A stretch of 52,638 nucleotides of DNA from Chitinophagaceae bacterium UBA4857 (GTDB lineage: Bacteria; Bacteroidota; Bacteroidia; Chitinophagales; Chitinophagaceae), in assembly GCA_002399735.1 (NCBI GenBank), contig DHEF01000015.1:91526-144163 (forward strand), given 5' to 3'. Below are positions 16,236 to 25,542 of this stretch, piece after piece; within the stretch, counting starts at the first letter, position 1, and each line of letters opens with the position of its first letter. The notes under the pieces were generated by a model. The model worked only from the letters and a program-made list of their open reading frames with translations, was not told the origin of the DNA and searched no databases. The position numbers and the translations under genes were made by a program.

Positions 16236-16949
16236 CTAAAAATTCATAGCTGCTTCATCCAATAACCATAAAGGCGCATTTTTAGGTTTTACGCCTTGCA
16301 CCGGATAAACCTCTTTCGCTTTTTTACCAAATACCGTTTTTAAGATGGGGGCTTTGTTAGCACCGGCAACTAAAAACACCACCTGTTTAGCTTTATTAAT
16401 TAATGTATAACTAAAGCTGATGCGCCACACCTGTTTACTTTCCACCCATACTTCTTTTATCAGACGTTTTTTCTCTAGCAATAAATCTGTTCCGGGAAAT
16501 AAAGAAGCCGTGTGCCCATCATCGCCCATACCCAACATTAACCAATCAAAAGCGGGAGTTTTACCACCAAAGAAAGTTTTTAATGTAGCCTCATATTTTG
16601 CAGCACAGTCTTTTGCAACACCTTTAACCGGCGTAGCAAATATATTTTTTTTAGGTACTGGTACTTGACTCAGCAAACTGTCAAAAGCCATTTTGTAATT
16701 GCTTTCGTTATAGGTAAGTGGTACAAAACGTTCATCACTCCAAAAAAAGAAAACCTTTTTCCAATCCACCGATTTGCTAAATGCAGGCGTAGCCAGTATT
16801 TCTAAAAAAGTTTTAGGAGTACTGCCGCCTGATAATGCTACAACAAATCTTCCGTTTTTAGCAATGGCTTCTGTGGCTGCCAATACAAAATAATAGGCCG
16901 CAGATTCACTCAGTTTTGCCGCATCGGGCCAGATAATTTTATTTGCCAT
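16236..16949 (-). CDS. pgl: 6-phosphogluconolactonase
   Basis: Hydrolyses 6-phosphoglucono-lactone to 6-phosphogluconate, second step of the oxidative pentose phosphate pathway. The 237 residues are normal for the SOL/DevB-type enzyme. Signatures: FVVALSGGSTPKTFLEIL near residue 38, FFWSDERFVPL, MGDDGHTASLFPGT (the catalytic region) and the C-terminal lysine-rich FLVAGANKAPIL. It is the last gene of the minus-strand set gnd-zwf-pgl, 58 bases behind zwf. Cytoplasmic. Assignment is firm. Confidence 0.95.
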   Translation of the reverse strand: MANKIIWPDAAKLSESAAYYFVLAATEAIAKNGRFVVALSGGSTPKTFLEILATPAFSKSVDWKKVFFFWSDERFVPLTYNESNYKMAFDSLLSQVPVPKKNIFATPVKGVAKDCAAKYEATLKTFFGGKTPAFDWLMLGMGDDGHTASLFPGTDLLLEKKRLIKEVWVESKQVWRISFSYTLINKAKQVVFLVAGANKAPILKTVFGKKAKEVYPVQGVKPKNAPLWLLDEAAMNF

Positions 16950-17007
16950 TTTAGTCTTCAGTTTTTAGGATCAATTTCTAATAATTCAGTTACTAGACTA
17001 TAACCAA

Positions 17008-18543
17008 CTATTTTTTTGCTTTCTTCTTTACCGGTGCTTGTTTTGCTTCAGGTAGTAACACCCAATCAAAGCCATCATTTTTAATTAAATCATCGGCAGC
17101 TTTTGGCCCCCAGGTTCCTGCTGTATAGTTAGGAAATTTATCTTTTGTACTAGCCCATTCATCTATTACCGGCATTACCACTTTCCAGGCTTGTTCCACC
17201 TGATCGGCACGCATAAACAATGCCGCATCTCCTTCCAGTACATCTAACAAAAGTGTTTCGTATGCTTCAGGTACGGAAATATCATAGTTTTCGTGGTAAG
17301 TGAAATCCATTTCCACGGGTTTAATTTTCATTTCAACACCCGGTTCTTTGGCTTGAAATATTAACGTAGTTTCCATTTCGGGTTGTATGCTAATAATAAG
17401 TTGATTTGGCCTGCGATCCTGCAGTGTATTGGGTTTAAACACACACAAAGGCACTTGTTTAAACTGTATAACAATTACTGAAGTGGCTTTTTGAAGACTT
17501 TTACCTGTACGTAAATAAAAAGGAACACCTTGCCAACGCCAGTTATCAATAAACAGTTTTAAGGCGGCATAGGTTTCTACGTCTGATTTAGGATTTACAT
17601 TTTTTTCTTTACGGTAGGCCTGCTGTGCTTTATCCTTTACCTTACCATCGCCATACTGGCCACGAATGGCATTGGCTGCAATAGTGGTTGTAGTAAACGG
17701 ACGTACTGCTTTTAATACATCCACTTTTTTGTTACGTATTTCTTCCGCATCAGTGGTTACCGGTGGCTCCATGGCGGTAACACATAGTAACTGGAACAAA
17801 TGATTTTGAATCATATCCCTTAATGCACCGGCAGTTTCGTAATAATTACCACGGCCGCCTACACCAATATTTTCGGCTACGGTTATTTGAACGCTTTCAA
17901 TGTAGTTGTGATTCCAGATAGACTCGAAAACAATATTGGCAAAACGAAATGCCATTAAGTTCTGTACTGTTTCTTTACCCAGGTAGTGGTCAATACGGTA
18001 AATCTGTTTTTCTTTAAACTTATTGAGTAACAACTTATTTAAATCCTTAGCAGTTTGTAAATCGCTGCCAAAAGGTTTTTCTACTACAATACGATCCATT
18101 GATACATCGGATGCCAGATCGTATTTTGCTAACCCAATTGAAATATCATCAATAAACTTAGGAGAAACGGAATAGTAGAACAACCGTACTCCACGGCTGC
18201 GCCATTTTTTATCGTTGGCATTTAGCGTATCGCCTAAACGACGAAATGTATCATCGGCTGTGAAGTCGCCTTCAAAGTAATGTAAGTTTTCGGCAAAGGC
18301 TTTCCACTCTTTTGGTTTGGCTTTACCACTGCGTGAAAAAGTGTTAATACCTTCAAGCATATAGCTCTCGTACCATTTTTCGGTTTGCTTTTCGTAGTGC
18401 ACGCCGTAGATGGCAAAGTTTTTTGGTAAAAACCCTCCAATATATAAATTATAAAATGCGGGGATAAGCTTGCGCCATGCCAAATCGCCCTTACCACCAA
18501 AGATGACAATGTTTGCCGGCGGTGGATTTTTTATTCTGCTCAT
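17008..18543 (-). CDS. zwf: Glucose-6-phosphate 1-dehydrogenase
   Basis: Oxidises glucose-6-phosphate to 6-phosphogluconolactone with NADP or NAD. The Rossmann signature FGGKGDLAWRKLIPAFY lies at the N-terminus, the active-site RIDHYLGKETVQN in the middle, and PFYLRTGK further on. The start at 18543 (MSRIKNPPPANIV) gives 511 residues, typical for the family. A longer frame starting upstream adds 14 residues that derive from AT-rich spacer sequence and is rejected. A lysine-rich tail (KKKAKK) ends the protein. It lies between gnd and pgl on the same strand, with a mosaic repeat in the gnd-zwf spacer. Confidence 0.96.
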   Translation of the reverse strand: MSRIKNPPPANIVIFGGKGDLAWRKLIPAFYNLYIGGFLPKNFAIYGVHYEKQTEKWYESYMLEGINTFSRSGKAKPKEWKAFAENLHYFEGDFTADDTFRRLGDTLNANDKKWRSRGVRLFYYSVSPKFIDDISIGLAKYDLASDVSMDRIVVEKPFGSDLQTAKDLNKLLLNKFKEKQIYRIDHYLGKETVQNLMAFRFANIVFESIWNHNYIESVQITVAENIGVGGRGNYYETAGALRDMIQNHLFQLLCVTAMEPPVTTDAEEIRNKKVDVLKAVRPFTTTTIAANAIRGQYGDGKVKDKAQQAYRKEKNVNPKSDVETYAALKLFIDNWRWQGVPFYLRTGKSLQKATSVIVIQFKQVPLCVFKPNTLQDRRPNQLIISIQPEMETTLIFQAKEPGVEMKIKPVEMDFTYHENYDISVPEAYETLLLDVLEGDAALFMRADQVEQAWKVVMPVIDEWASTKDKFPNYTAGTWGPKAADDLIKNDGFDWVLLPEAKQAPVKKKAKK

Positions 18544-18610
18544 ATATTTTGTAATTAAAAAGTCAAAATTTAAAAGTAAATACAACGAGTTAGTTTGGGT
18601 TAACCATATT

Positions 18611-18683
18611 GTTCATCCGTGTTACTGCTGTTGAACGGAGCGTCGCAAGGGACGATCCATCAGGGTACTACAGTTGGTAACAA
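18611..18683 (+). repeat. Mosaic intergenic repeat copy
   Basis: Forward copy between zwf and gnd: GTTACTGCTGTTGAACGGAG, CGTCGCAAGGGACGAT, CCATCAGGGTACTACAG and TTGGTAACAAAA. It joins the AACGGAGCGTCGCAA core to the GGGACGAT right half. It is antisense to the flanking genes. Confidence 0.75.
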
Positions 18684-18702
18684 AATAATTACCTACAATT
18701 CA

Positions 18703-20109
18703 TTATTGGCCATCCCAATCGGTATGAAACACGCCGGATTTATCGATGCGTTCATAGGTATGTGCACCAAAGAAATCACGTTGTGCCTGTATTAAATTAG
18801 CTGCAAGGTTTTCGCTGGTATAGGCATCGAAATAATGTAATGCCGATGCCAGGCCCGCCACCGGTATATCGTTTTCCAATGCAATGGCCAACACTTGTTT
18901 AGTATCATTACGCAATGAAGCGAACATAGATTGAAAAACAGGTGACGAAATAATATTTACCAGTTCAGGATTATCAACATATGCCTTACGCAAATCGCCC
19001 AACATGGCTGAACGAATGATACAACCGCCTTTCCAGATTTTTACCACATCGGGTAAGGCAATATTATAGTTGTATGTGTTAGAGGCTACTTTAAGTAAAT
19101 GCAGTCCTTGCGCATAGGATATTAAAAAGCCAAAGTGTAAAGCGCTTTTACATAAAGTGGTTATTAATTCTTTATCAATAACGGTAGCATCGGCAGTGCG
19201 ATTATATAATTTGCTGTTGCTTACACGCTGATCTTTTAATGCAGATAGGTAACGCATGGTTACCGAAATATCGATAGTAGGAATAGGAACGTTTAAGTCC
19301 ATAGCGTTTTGACTGGTCCACATACCGGTGCCTTTTTGTTTGGCTTTATCCAGTATCATATCAATCAGGTCGTTTCCTGTCTCAGTATCTTTTTGTGTAA
19401 AAACGGCGGCTGTAATTTCTACCAGGAATGATTGTAGTTCAGCTTTGTTCCATTTATCGAAAGCCAGGTGTAATTCGTTGTTGTTTAACTCACCGGCTTT
19501 TTTAAGTACGGCATATGTTTCACTAATTAATTGCATCATGGCGTACTCAATACCATTGTGCACCATTTTGGTATAGTGGCCTGCGGCTTTGTTGCCCATA
19601 TAAGCCACACAGGGACCTTCGTCGCTTTTTGCGGCAATGGCTTCCAGTATTTCTTTTACCAACTCGTAACTTTCTTCGTTACCACCGGGCATCATGCTGG
19701 GGCCACGGCGGGCACCTTCTTCGCCACCACTTACACCCATACCAATAAAGTGCACACCGGAGTTTTGCAGGGTATCGTAACGTCTGTCGGTATCGGTAAA
19801 ATGTGTGTTACCGCCATCTATGATGATATCGCCTTTTTCTACAAAGGGTAATAGTTCGTTTAGTACATTATCTACAATTTTACCGGCGGGCACCAATAAC
19901 ATGATAATTCTTGGAGTGGCAAGGTTGCTTAAAAACTCAGGTATGCTTTCGGCTGCAGTAACTTTAGTTCCGTTGGCTTCGGCAAGTAACCGTTTCTGTT
20001 GGTCAACGTTAGGATCGTACCCACAAACTTCGTAACCATGATCGGCTACGTTTAATAATAAATTACGGCCCATGGTGCCCAAACCTATCATACCAAAGTG
20101 TGCTGCCAT
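18703..20109 (-). CDS. gnd: 6-phosphogluconate dehydrogenase, decarboxylating
   Basis: Converts 6-phosphogluconate to ribulose-5-phosphate with reduction of NADP. It has the NADP motif GLGTMGRNLLLN at residues 8-19, IIDGGNTHFTDTDRR, the active-site region GMGVSGGEEGARRGPSMMPGG (two motifs of ten residues), and HYTKMVHNGIEYAMMQ with the catalytic lysine. The C-terminal all-helical domain is complete (468 residues, normal). First gene of the gnd-zwf-pgl set. The gene start abuts a T-rich stretch, and a TAACTTCG at 20124-20131 (minus strand) resembles the -7 box with one mismatch. Confidence 0.96.
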   Translation of the reverse strand: MAAHFGMIGLGTMGRNLLLNVADHGYEVCGYDPNVDQQKRLLAEANGTKVTAAESIPEFLSNLATPRIIMLLVPAGKIVDNVLNELLPFVEKGDIIIDGGNTHFTDTDRRYDTLQNSGVHFIGMGVSGGEEGARRGPSMMPGGNEESYELVKEILEAIAAKSDEGPCVAYMGNKAAGHYTKMVHNGIEYAMMQLISETYAVLKKAGELNNNELHLAFDKWNKAELQSFLVEITAAVFTQKDTETGNDLIDMILDKAKQKGTGMWTSQNAMDLNVPIPTIDISVTMRYLSALKDQRVSNSKLYNRTADATVIDKELITTLCKSALHFGFLISYAQGLHLLKVASNTYNYNIALPDVVKIWKGGCIIRSAMLGDLRKAYVDNPELVNIISSPVFQSMFASLRNDTKQVLAIALENDIPVAGLASALHYFDAYTSENLAANLIQAQRDFFGAHTYERIDKSGVFHTDWDGQ

Positions 20110-20192
20110 TTTATATTTTTTTGCGAAGTTAGGTATATATGAATAACATGTTTTAGGGAGAATAAGTTGTGCAAAAACTATTCAACAAAAAA

Positions 20193-20218
20193 AGCCCCGT
20201 TTGCGAAAAAACGGGACT
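20193..20218 (-). terminator. Intrinsic terminator after the second tonB
   Basis: On the minus strand AGTCCCGTTT / AAACGGGGCT (one mismatch) followed by TTTTTTTG. It lies 31 bases beyond the tonB stop at 20249 and ends the exbD-tonB cassette. Confidence 0.8.
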
Positions 20219-20248
20219 TGAATATACCAACAACAAAGAAAACTGCTT

Positions 20249-21082
20249 TTACTGATCGGCTACCACAAACGTAATAGGCTGTTTACGGTATGCTTTTACG
20301 GCACGGCCATTCTGGTTGGCCGGTTTCCATTTAGTGGCTTTGCGTAACACCCTAATGGCTTCCTGCTCCATTCCAAAGCCATGGGCAGTTAACGGCTTCA
20401 TATCGCTTACGTTACCCTCCCTGTCTACAATAAACTGAATATAAACCGTATAACGACCCGGTGCTGCGTTGTTATCAACAGGAACTTCGGGTACCAGGTT
20501 TCTTTTTAAGAACTTTTCCCACTCTCTGGCTCCGCCGGGAAATTCAGCTTCCACTTCGATAGGGCCACTCCACGGTTCTTCCGTTGTAACTTTTTCTTCT
20601 ATAATCTGAATTTTGTTAATGGAAGGCGGTGGTATAGAGATGTCATCAAGTCCTTTTACACCCTCACGGTCTATATCACCTATTTTTATACCATCCAAAT
20701 CGTCCTGCGCCGGCGGGTCTTTTATTACCAAGTCATCGTTGGTTACAACCGGTTCAAGAAAAGCAATAGTTTGAATTTGAGGAGGCTCTATTGGCTTTTC
20801 AATAACCGGTGGTGGTGGTTCTACCGGTTTTACCACTTCTTCCTCTTGTATCTCCCGTATTACAATACTATCGTTGTTTGTCACTACTGCATTATCTTCT
20901 GTAGTAGGTTTGGCCATTAAGGTTGTACCCATTATTAATACAATTGTTGCACCGGTAATACATAATGCTTTAATAATGCGTTTATCATAACTGCGCCTCA
21001 ACTCGTAAGCACCATATACTTTATTTCTTTTTTCAAATAAAATATCCAGAAAGTCTGATTTTAAAATTTTGTTAGGTTCCAT
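20249..21082 (-). CDS. tonB: Energy transducer TonB (second cassette)
   Basis: Inner-membrane-anchored transducer that passes proton-motive energy from ExbBD to outer-membrane TonB-dependent receptors. The N-terminus has the Bacteroidota motif RNKVYGAYELRRSYD, one transmembrane helix (about residues 36-57), and a proline-rich spacer (VKPVEPPPPVIEKPIEPP). The C-terminal TonB domain includes GRYTVYIQFIVDREGNVSD and, near the end, AVKAYRKQPITFVV. It is a close paralogue of the tonB at 22191-23015: the last 75 residues are nearly identical, while the middle is more diverged. Its exbD partner lies 48 bases upstream. Total 277 residues. Confidence 0.92.
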   Translation of the reverse strand: MEPNKILKSDFLDILFEKRNKVYGAYELRRSYDKRIIKALCITGATIVLIMGTTLMAKPTTEDNAVVTNNDSIVIREIQEEEVVKPVEPPPPVIEKPIEPPQIQTIAFLEPVVTNDDLVIKDPPAQDDLDGIKIGDIDREGVKGLDDISIPPPSINKIQIIEEKVTTEEPWSGPIEVEAEFPGGAREWEKFLKRNLVPEVPVDNNAAPGRYTVYIQFIVDREGNVSDMKPLTAHGFGMEQEAIRVLRKATKWKPANQNGRAVKAYRKQPITFVVADQ

Positions 21083-21130
21083 AATTATAGTTTTTGGTTA
21101 ATAAATAGAAGTGAATATTGTTTGTTGGAC

Positions 21131-21709
21131 TTATAACTGTACAAGTTGTAACTCGTCTTTATTAATATTAACTATTGAGTAATGTAATACCCGGTTGATG
21201 GTCATTTCATCCAATATATTGACCACCTGTTTATAATTAGCTGTAACGGTTGGTTTAATAAGAACAAAGAAGTCTTGTTGCCGACAATCATTTACGTCTG
21301 CACCTTTTTTCTTTTTAGCTTCCTCACATTCGGCATTGGTCAGATACCTTGTTTCCACCTCACGCTTTTTGTTAATAATAATTTGCCTGATACCGGAAAT
21401 AGTTGTTGTGTGTATTACAGTTTGCTTGCCATTAAACTCACCCTGGTAATAATGTAAGGCATCATTTTTATCTACAATAACTGTAAGTGCGCCTGATTCC
21501 TTTAAGTTAGTTGGAGGTCCGTCTTTGGGCATAGCCAGGCCCATTGTTACGGGTTCATTAAGGGTAGCAGTAAATATGAAAAAGGTGATGAGCAAAAAAG
21601 CAAGATCAACCATTGGCGTCATATCTACTCGTGTTGGTAACATCTTTCGACCTTTTACCCCTCTTTGTTTGCGGCCTGTACTTGGTTCGTTGTTTTCAAA
21701 TTGCGCCAT
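21131..21709 (-). CDS. exbD: ExbD/TolR biopolymer transport protein (second cassette)
   Basis: Single-pass membrane protein of the ExbB-ExbD-TonB motor. The start at 21709 (MAQFENNEPSTGRKQRGV) yields 192 residues; an upstream extension would add 19 residues of spacer. A basic cytoplasmic segment precedes RVDMTPMVDLAFLLITFFIF, where D35 is the conserved proton-carrying aspartate. The periplasmic domain contains a Bacteroidota-type insert with two cysteines (TNAECEEAKKKKG and VNDCRQQDFFVLIKP), matched in the paralogue at 23076. It pairs with the tonB gene downstream. No exbB lies in this half, so it presumably shares the ExbB at 24474. Confidence 0.9.
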   Translation of the reverse strand: MAQFENNEPSTGRKQRGVKGRKMLPTRVDMTPMVDLAFLLITFFIFTATLNEPVTMGLAMPKDGPPTNLKESGALTVIVDKNDALHYYQGEFNGKQTVIHTTTISGIRQIIINKKREVETRYLTNAECEEAKKKKGADVNDCRQQDFFVLIKPTVTANYKQVVNILDEMTINRVLHYSIVNINKDELQLVQL

Positions 21710-22190
21710 AATTTTAGTTTTGTATATGCACAAAACAGCCAACTGCATGGTTAAACAACCAGACAATATTTGTTTTGCATACTTGTTAATGAAATAGGAA
21801 AATAAAATACGAGATGATAATACAACGTATGTGTATTGACTAAAATTAGAAGCTTCTATATATAAGATGAATATCTGTGAAAGATTCCATATAAAAGAGA
21901 AAGAAAAATTAAACCTATATTAAACCATTAAGAGATTAAGGTTATTAAGTTTTGGACTAATGCCAAATAGGAATAGAATGAGTCATCCTGGTATGTGAAT
22001 TACCTTGCCAAGTATTACATTGTAATAGGGGCGTTATGATTTTAAGCCATTGAGTAACTCAAGTTATTTATGGAGATCAAATGCTGATTTAGTATAAACT
22101 TTTAATCTCCTCGTTTGGGTAGCAGGACAGTATAAGTACAAAAAAGCCCCCGTTAATAACGGGGGCCTAAAGAATTTGACTATTTAAAGT
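21710..22190. other. Gene-free spacer between the two TonB cassettes
   Basis: About 480 AT-rich bases with no gene, no mosaic repeat and no tRNA-like structure. It holds the terminator of the first cassette at its right edge, and a small perfect palindrome TATTACATTGTAATA (22013-22027). Bases 22072-22112 are bounded by GGAGA and TCTCC. It may carry a separate promoter for the downstream exbD-tonB pair, but no clear TAnnTTTG box was located. Confidence 0.5.
22146..22166 (-). terminator. Intrinsic terminator after the first tonB
   Basis: GCCCCCGTTA / TAACGGGGGC perfect 10-bp stem, followed on the minus strand by TTTTTTG. It lies 25 bases beyond the tonB stop at 22191. Confidence 0.85.
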
Positions 22191-23015
22191 TTATTCATTT
22201 TCAACTACGAAGGTAATTGGTTGTTTACGGTAAGCTTTTACAGCACGACCGTTCTGGTTAGCCGGAGTCCATTTAGTTGCTTTTTTCAACACACGGATAG
22301 CTTCCTGCTCCATACCAAAACCATGAGAAGTAATAGGTTTCAAATCACTTACGTTACCTTCTCTGTCCACTACGAACTGAATGTAAACAGTGTATCTACC
22401 ACCTGGTGCACCGTTATCAACAGGCACGTTTGCGTCTAGGTTTCTTCTTAAGAAGTTTTCCCATGCTTTAGGACCGCCGGGGAAAGCAGCTTCAACTTCT
22501 ACCTTTTCGTAAATTTCAGGTTCTACTACTTTTTTCTCTTCAATGATTTCTTTACCTTGGTCAATTACCGGAGGTACAGCTATATTTAAATCTTTGATAC
22601 CTTCCTGATTAACCACGTCAATTTTCACCTCTTTTAAATCTTCCTGAGCCGGAGGAGGTGTTTTTACCTCTTCATCTTTTACTACTTCTGGAGGAGTAAA
22701 GGCTTTCATTTCAATTTTAGGAGGATCCACTTTTGGCGGTGGCGGAGGAGGAGGTTCAATAGGCTTTTCTTCCTCCTGCTTGATGTTTTGAATGGTAATC
22801 TCTTCTTTTACCTGTATAGTTGGTTCATCAGATTTTACAGAGTTGGCCAGAATTGAGCCTATAAAAGCCAAAGCTGCCACTGAGCCTGTAATAATAAGAG
22901 CCAACCAAACACGCCTATTGTATGTTCTACGTAACTGGTACGCACCGTATTCTTTGTTCCGGTTTTCAAAAACCAGATCCAATAGATCGGATGATAAAAT
23001 TTTATTGGCGTCCAT
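22191..23015 (-). CDS. tonB: Energy transducer TonB (first cassette)
   Basis: A 274-residue TonB. N-terminal ENRNKEYGAYQLRRTYNRR, a transmembrane helix (about residues 37-60), a long proline-rich region with a run of seven prolines (PPPPPPPKVDPPK), and the C-terminal domain AAFPGGPKAWENFLRRNL followed by RYTVYIQFVVDREGNVSD and AYRKQPITFVVENE. It is the last gene of the four-gene minus-strand unit exbB-exbD-exbD-tonB and is followed by a strong terminator. It is paralogous to the tonB at 20249-21082. Confidence 0.94.
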   Translation of the reverse strand: MDANKILSSDLLDLVFENRNKEYGAYQLRRTYNRRVWLALIITGSVAALAFIGSILANSVKSDEPTIQVKEEITIQNIKQEEEKPIEPPPPPPPKVDPPKIEMKAFTPPEVVKDEEVKTPPPAQEDLKEVKIDVVNQEGIKDLNIAVPPVIDQGKEIIEEKKVVEPEIYEKVEVEAAFPGGPKAWENFLRRNLDANVPVDNGAPGGRYTVYIQFVVDREGNVSDLKPITSHGFGMEQEAIRVLKKATKWTPANQNGRAVKAYRKQPITFVVENE

Positions 23016-23075
23016 TATAAATTTTGTTTAATAATATGATAACATAACAGAGAACTTTCCATAAAGTCTCTCAAA

Positions 23076-23696
23076 CTATTTTATGCCATTAGCTGCTTCT
23101 GTAACTTTAACCATCTCATTTTCAGTATCAGCTATTTTAACCAATGCATAACGCTCTACTCTGTTAATGGTCATTTCATCTAAAATGTCCACTACATTTT
23201 TGTAGCTCGCTTCGTCATTAGGTTTAATAATCACAAAAAAGTCTTTCTGACGGCAGTCTGCAATTGGTTTATTGTCAGCTGCTTTTTTTTGCTCGCATTC
23301 TACATCCTGAACATAGTTAGCTTCTACTTCACGCTTCTTTTTAATAATTACATCACGAATGCCTTTGTGCGTAGTTTGTTTGAACTTTTCTGAAGCAGTT
23401 TCCTGATCCAGTTGTCCTTCATAATAATAAACCTGATCGCCTTTACCTAACAGTACGGTTAATGAACCCGACTCTTTGGTTTTGGTTTTTTGGTCTTTAT
23501 TATCTGTGTCTTTAGGCATGTTTAAGTCCAAGGTTGTTGGCGTATTCATGCTGGCCGTAAAGATGAAGAACGTAATCAACAAAAAGGCTAAGTCCACCAT
23601 CGGGGTCATATCTACCCTGGTATTGTGCTTTTTGGCTTTTTTAACGCCGGGGCCTTTTTTGTGACCACCGCCATCGCCGGAATCTAAGCTTGCCAT
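23076..23696 (-). CDS. exbD: ExbD/TolR biopolymer transport protein
   Basis: A 206-residue ExbD. A glycine/lysine-rich cytoplasmic head leads to RVDMTPMVDLAFLLITFFIF with the conserved aspartate D35, then a periplasmic domain with QDVECEQKKAADN and IADCRQKDFFVIIKPN. It is the closest relative in the window of the ExbD at 21131-21709, including the paired cysteines. It is one of two ExbD genes in this unit; the other (23743) is more diverged, suggesting a heteromeric ExbD pair on one ExbB ring. Spacing to tonB is 60 bases. Confidence 0.93.
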   Translation of the reverse strand: MASLDSGDGGGHKKGPGVKKAKKHNTRVDMTPMVDLAFLLITFFIFTASMNTPTTLDLNMPKDTDNKDQKTKTKESGSLTVLLGKGDQVYYYEGQLDQETASEKFKQTTHKGIRDVIIKKKREVEANYVQDVECEQKKAADNKPIADCRQKDFFVIIKPNDEASYKNVVDILDEMTINRVERYALVKIADTENEMVKVTEAANGIK

Positions 23697-23742
23697 TTTA
23701 TAACGTTTTTATCTGTTAAACAATTTATACAGAAAAAGTAAT

Positions 23743-24414
23743 CTACTTCTTCCCTTGTAATTTTTCTATTTCCCTTCGGTAAACAGCTATCTCGCTAGTG
23801 CCGGGTGCCTCTTCAGGCATGGTAACCAGGTTGTACTTAAATATTTCATTTCTTTTTAAAGCATCAATAACTGCTTTAAAAGTAGGGTAATGAGAATCAT
23901 TATCCCCTTTGATCATAACTACAAGTTTTTCACCGGCAAATACGCGTTGTGCTGCACCTATCCAATAAACAAGTTCATTGGTAGCCGAATCTAAAACCGG
24001 AATACCGTCTTGTACAATATCCTTTTGTTTATCGGGAGATACTGCTAAAAAGCCTTTCAGCTTATTAAACGGCATACCCACCATTGGGCTGTTTCGAAAA
24101 TTTTGTTTGTCTTTATCATCCAGATTTAATTCTCTAACCGTGCTCACATCATTGGCTACTGCATCAGCTTTTGTTGCGTCCGATTTAGGAATCACAGAAA
24201 AATAAACCTTATTGTCTTTATCTATGCTAATCAACACAGCATTATCATCCGGTAATTTATCTGCATTCACCGAGTTAGGTGTTGTAATAGGCACCGGCTC
24301 GGGAGTCTTAAATTTAGTTGCCATGATAAAGAAAGACAGAATCAGGAAACCGATATCCACAAAGGGAGTCATATCCGTATCTGTATTTTTCTTTGGTAGT
24401 GATACTCTAGGCAT
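23743..24414 (-). CDS. exbD: ExbD/TolR biopolymer transport protein, diverged paralogue
   Basis: A 223-residue ExbD family member. A short basic N-terminus (MPRVSLPKKNTDTDMTPFVD) places the conserved aspartate at D20 ahead of the single transmembrane helix IGFLILSFFIMATKF. The periplasmic part is longer than in the other two copies, has no cysteines, and ends EIAVYRREIEKLQGKK. Double exbD genes beside one exbB are common in Bacteroidota. It follows exbB by 59 bases on the same strand and is probably co-transcribed. Confidence 0.92.
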   Translation of the reverse strand: MPRVSLPKKNTDTDMTPFVDIGFLILSFFIMATKFKTPEPVPITTPNSVNADKLPDDNAVLISIDKDNKVYFSVIPKSDATKADAVANDVSTVRELNLDDKDKQNFRNSPMVGMPFNKLKGFLAVSPDKQKDIVQDGIPVLDSATNELVYWIGAAQRVFAGEKLVVMIKGDNDSHYPTFKAVIDALKRNEIFKYNLVTMPEEAPGTSEIAVYRREIEKLQGKK

Positions 24415-24473
24415 TTTATAATATGTTTTCTAATTAAGATGAAAAAGCTTGCTCATTCCATAAACAAATAAAA

Positions 24474-25328
24474 TTATTTGTATAAAGAAGCAAAACTTTG
24501 TGTTAAAGTAAATCCAGACTCATCAATACCATAAGTAATGCTGTCAATTCTGGTAGTTAACATATTGTAAATAATAAGAGCGATAGCCGAAGTACCAATA
24601 CCTAAGGCAGTGTTATAAAGGGCCTCAGAGATACCAACCGCCAAAGCAGCAGGGTCACCACCACCTTCAGAACCTAAGGCAGAGAAAGAGTTAATCATAC
24701 CGATTACCGTACCTAATAAGGCAACAAGGGTACCGGCAGATACGATAGTAGATAAGAATACCAGGTTTTTTTGTAACATCGGTAATTCTAAAGCGGTAGC
24801 TTCTTCTACTTCTTTTTGAATAGACATAACTTTTTGGTCAGTATCTAAACCAGTTTCAGTAATCATTTCTTTGTAACGACGTAAACCGGCTTTCATTACG
24901 TTTGCAACAGAACCTTTTTGTTTGTCACATTCAGCAATAGCAGCATCTACATTTTTATTAGCTAAATGATATTGTACTTTACGTACAAAGTCAGAAATAG
25001 AACCTTTACCTAAAGCTTTACCAATAGTTAAAAAACGCTCAATGGTAAATACAATTACAGTTAATAACATACCAATTAAGATAGGTACAATGATACCACC
25101 CTCATAAATACGGTGAAATGCACCTTTAGGGTCTTTATGGTGAGGCCAAAATCCACCACTAGGGTCTGGTGTTCCAAATCCTGATGGATCACCAATAATA
25201 AAACGCCAAATACAATAACCAGCAACTACACACGAAATAGGTGCTATCCATGAAATAATATTACTGCTTTTTTTAGCCTGTACAGATGTTGTAGCCTTTG
25301 CAGTTGCAGTAGGTTTAGTCTCCGCCAT
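24474..25328 (-). CDS. exbB: MotA/TolQ/ExbB proton channel family protein
   Basis: A 284-residue stator-like subunit that with ExbD forms the proton channel driving TonB. There is an alanine/threonine/lysine-rich cytoplasmic leader, a first hydrophobic segment (about 24-46), a loop rich in glycine and proline, a second segment (GGIIVPILIGMLLTVIVFTI), and two C-terminal helices (VFLSTIVSAGTLVALLGTVI and ALYNTALGIGTSAIALIIYN) typical of ExbB. It is the first gene of the first cassette and the only exbB in the window, so both exbD-tonB sets probably use it. Confidence 0.94.
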   Translation of the reverse strand: MAETKPTATAKATTSVQAKKSSNIISWIAPISCVVAGYCIWRFIIGDPSGFGTPDPSGGFWPHHKDPKGAFHRIYEGGIIVPILIGMLLTVIVFTIERFLTIGKALGKGSISDFVRKVQYHLANKNVDAAIAECDKQKGSVANVMKAGLRRYKEMITETGLDTDQKVMSIQKEVEEATALELPMLQKNLVFLSTIVSAGTLVALLGTVIGMINSFSALGSEGGGDPAALAVGISEALYNTALGIGTSAIALIIYNMLTTRIDSITYGIDESGFTLTQSFASLYK

Positions 25329-25542
25329 GATCTTAATTTTTTAGTGTTTTAATTTTAATTAAAAAAAAATTTAAATGAGCCTTAATTTACTTACAATGCT
25401 AATAAAAAAGTTAATACAAATAAACTTCTTGCCAGCACTATTTCTTTATAAGGGGTTCAAGTTAAGGAATTTTTGAAAAGCAACAACTTTGTTGTCAATA
25501 ATTTGATAAGAATTTCATTTAGGTCAATGGGTGACAATTATG

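Noticed and set aside
21710..22190. Possible hidden tRNA or small RNA gene
   Set aside because: No cloverleaf, CCA end or strong conserved stem set could be drawn. Only a small palindrome and terminator were found.
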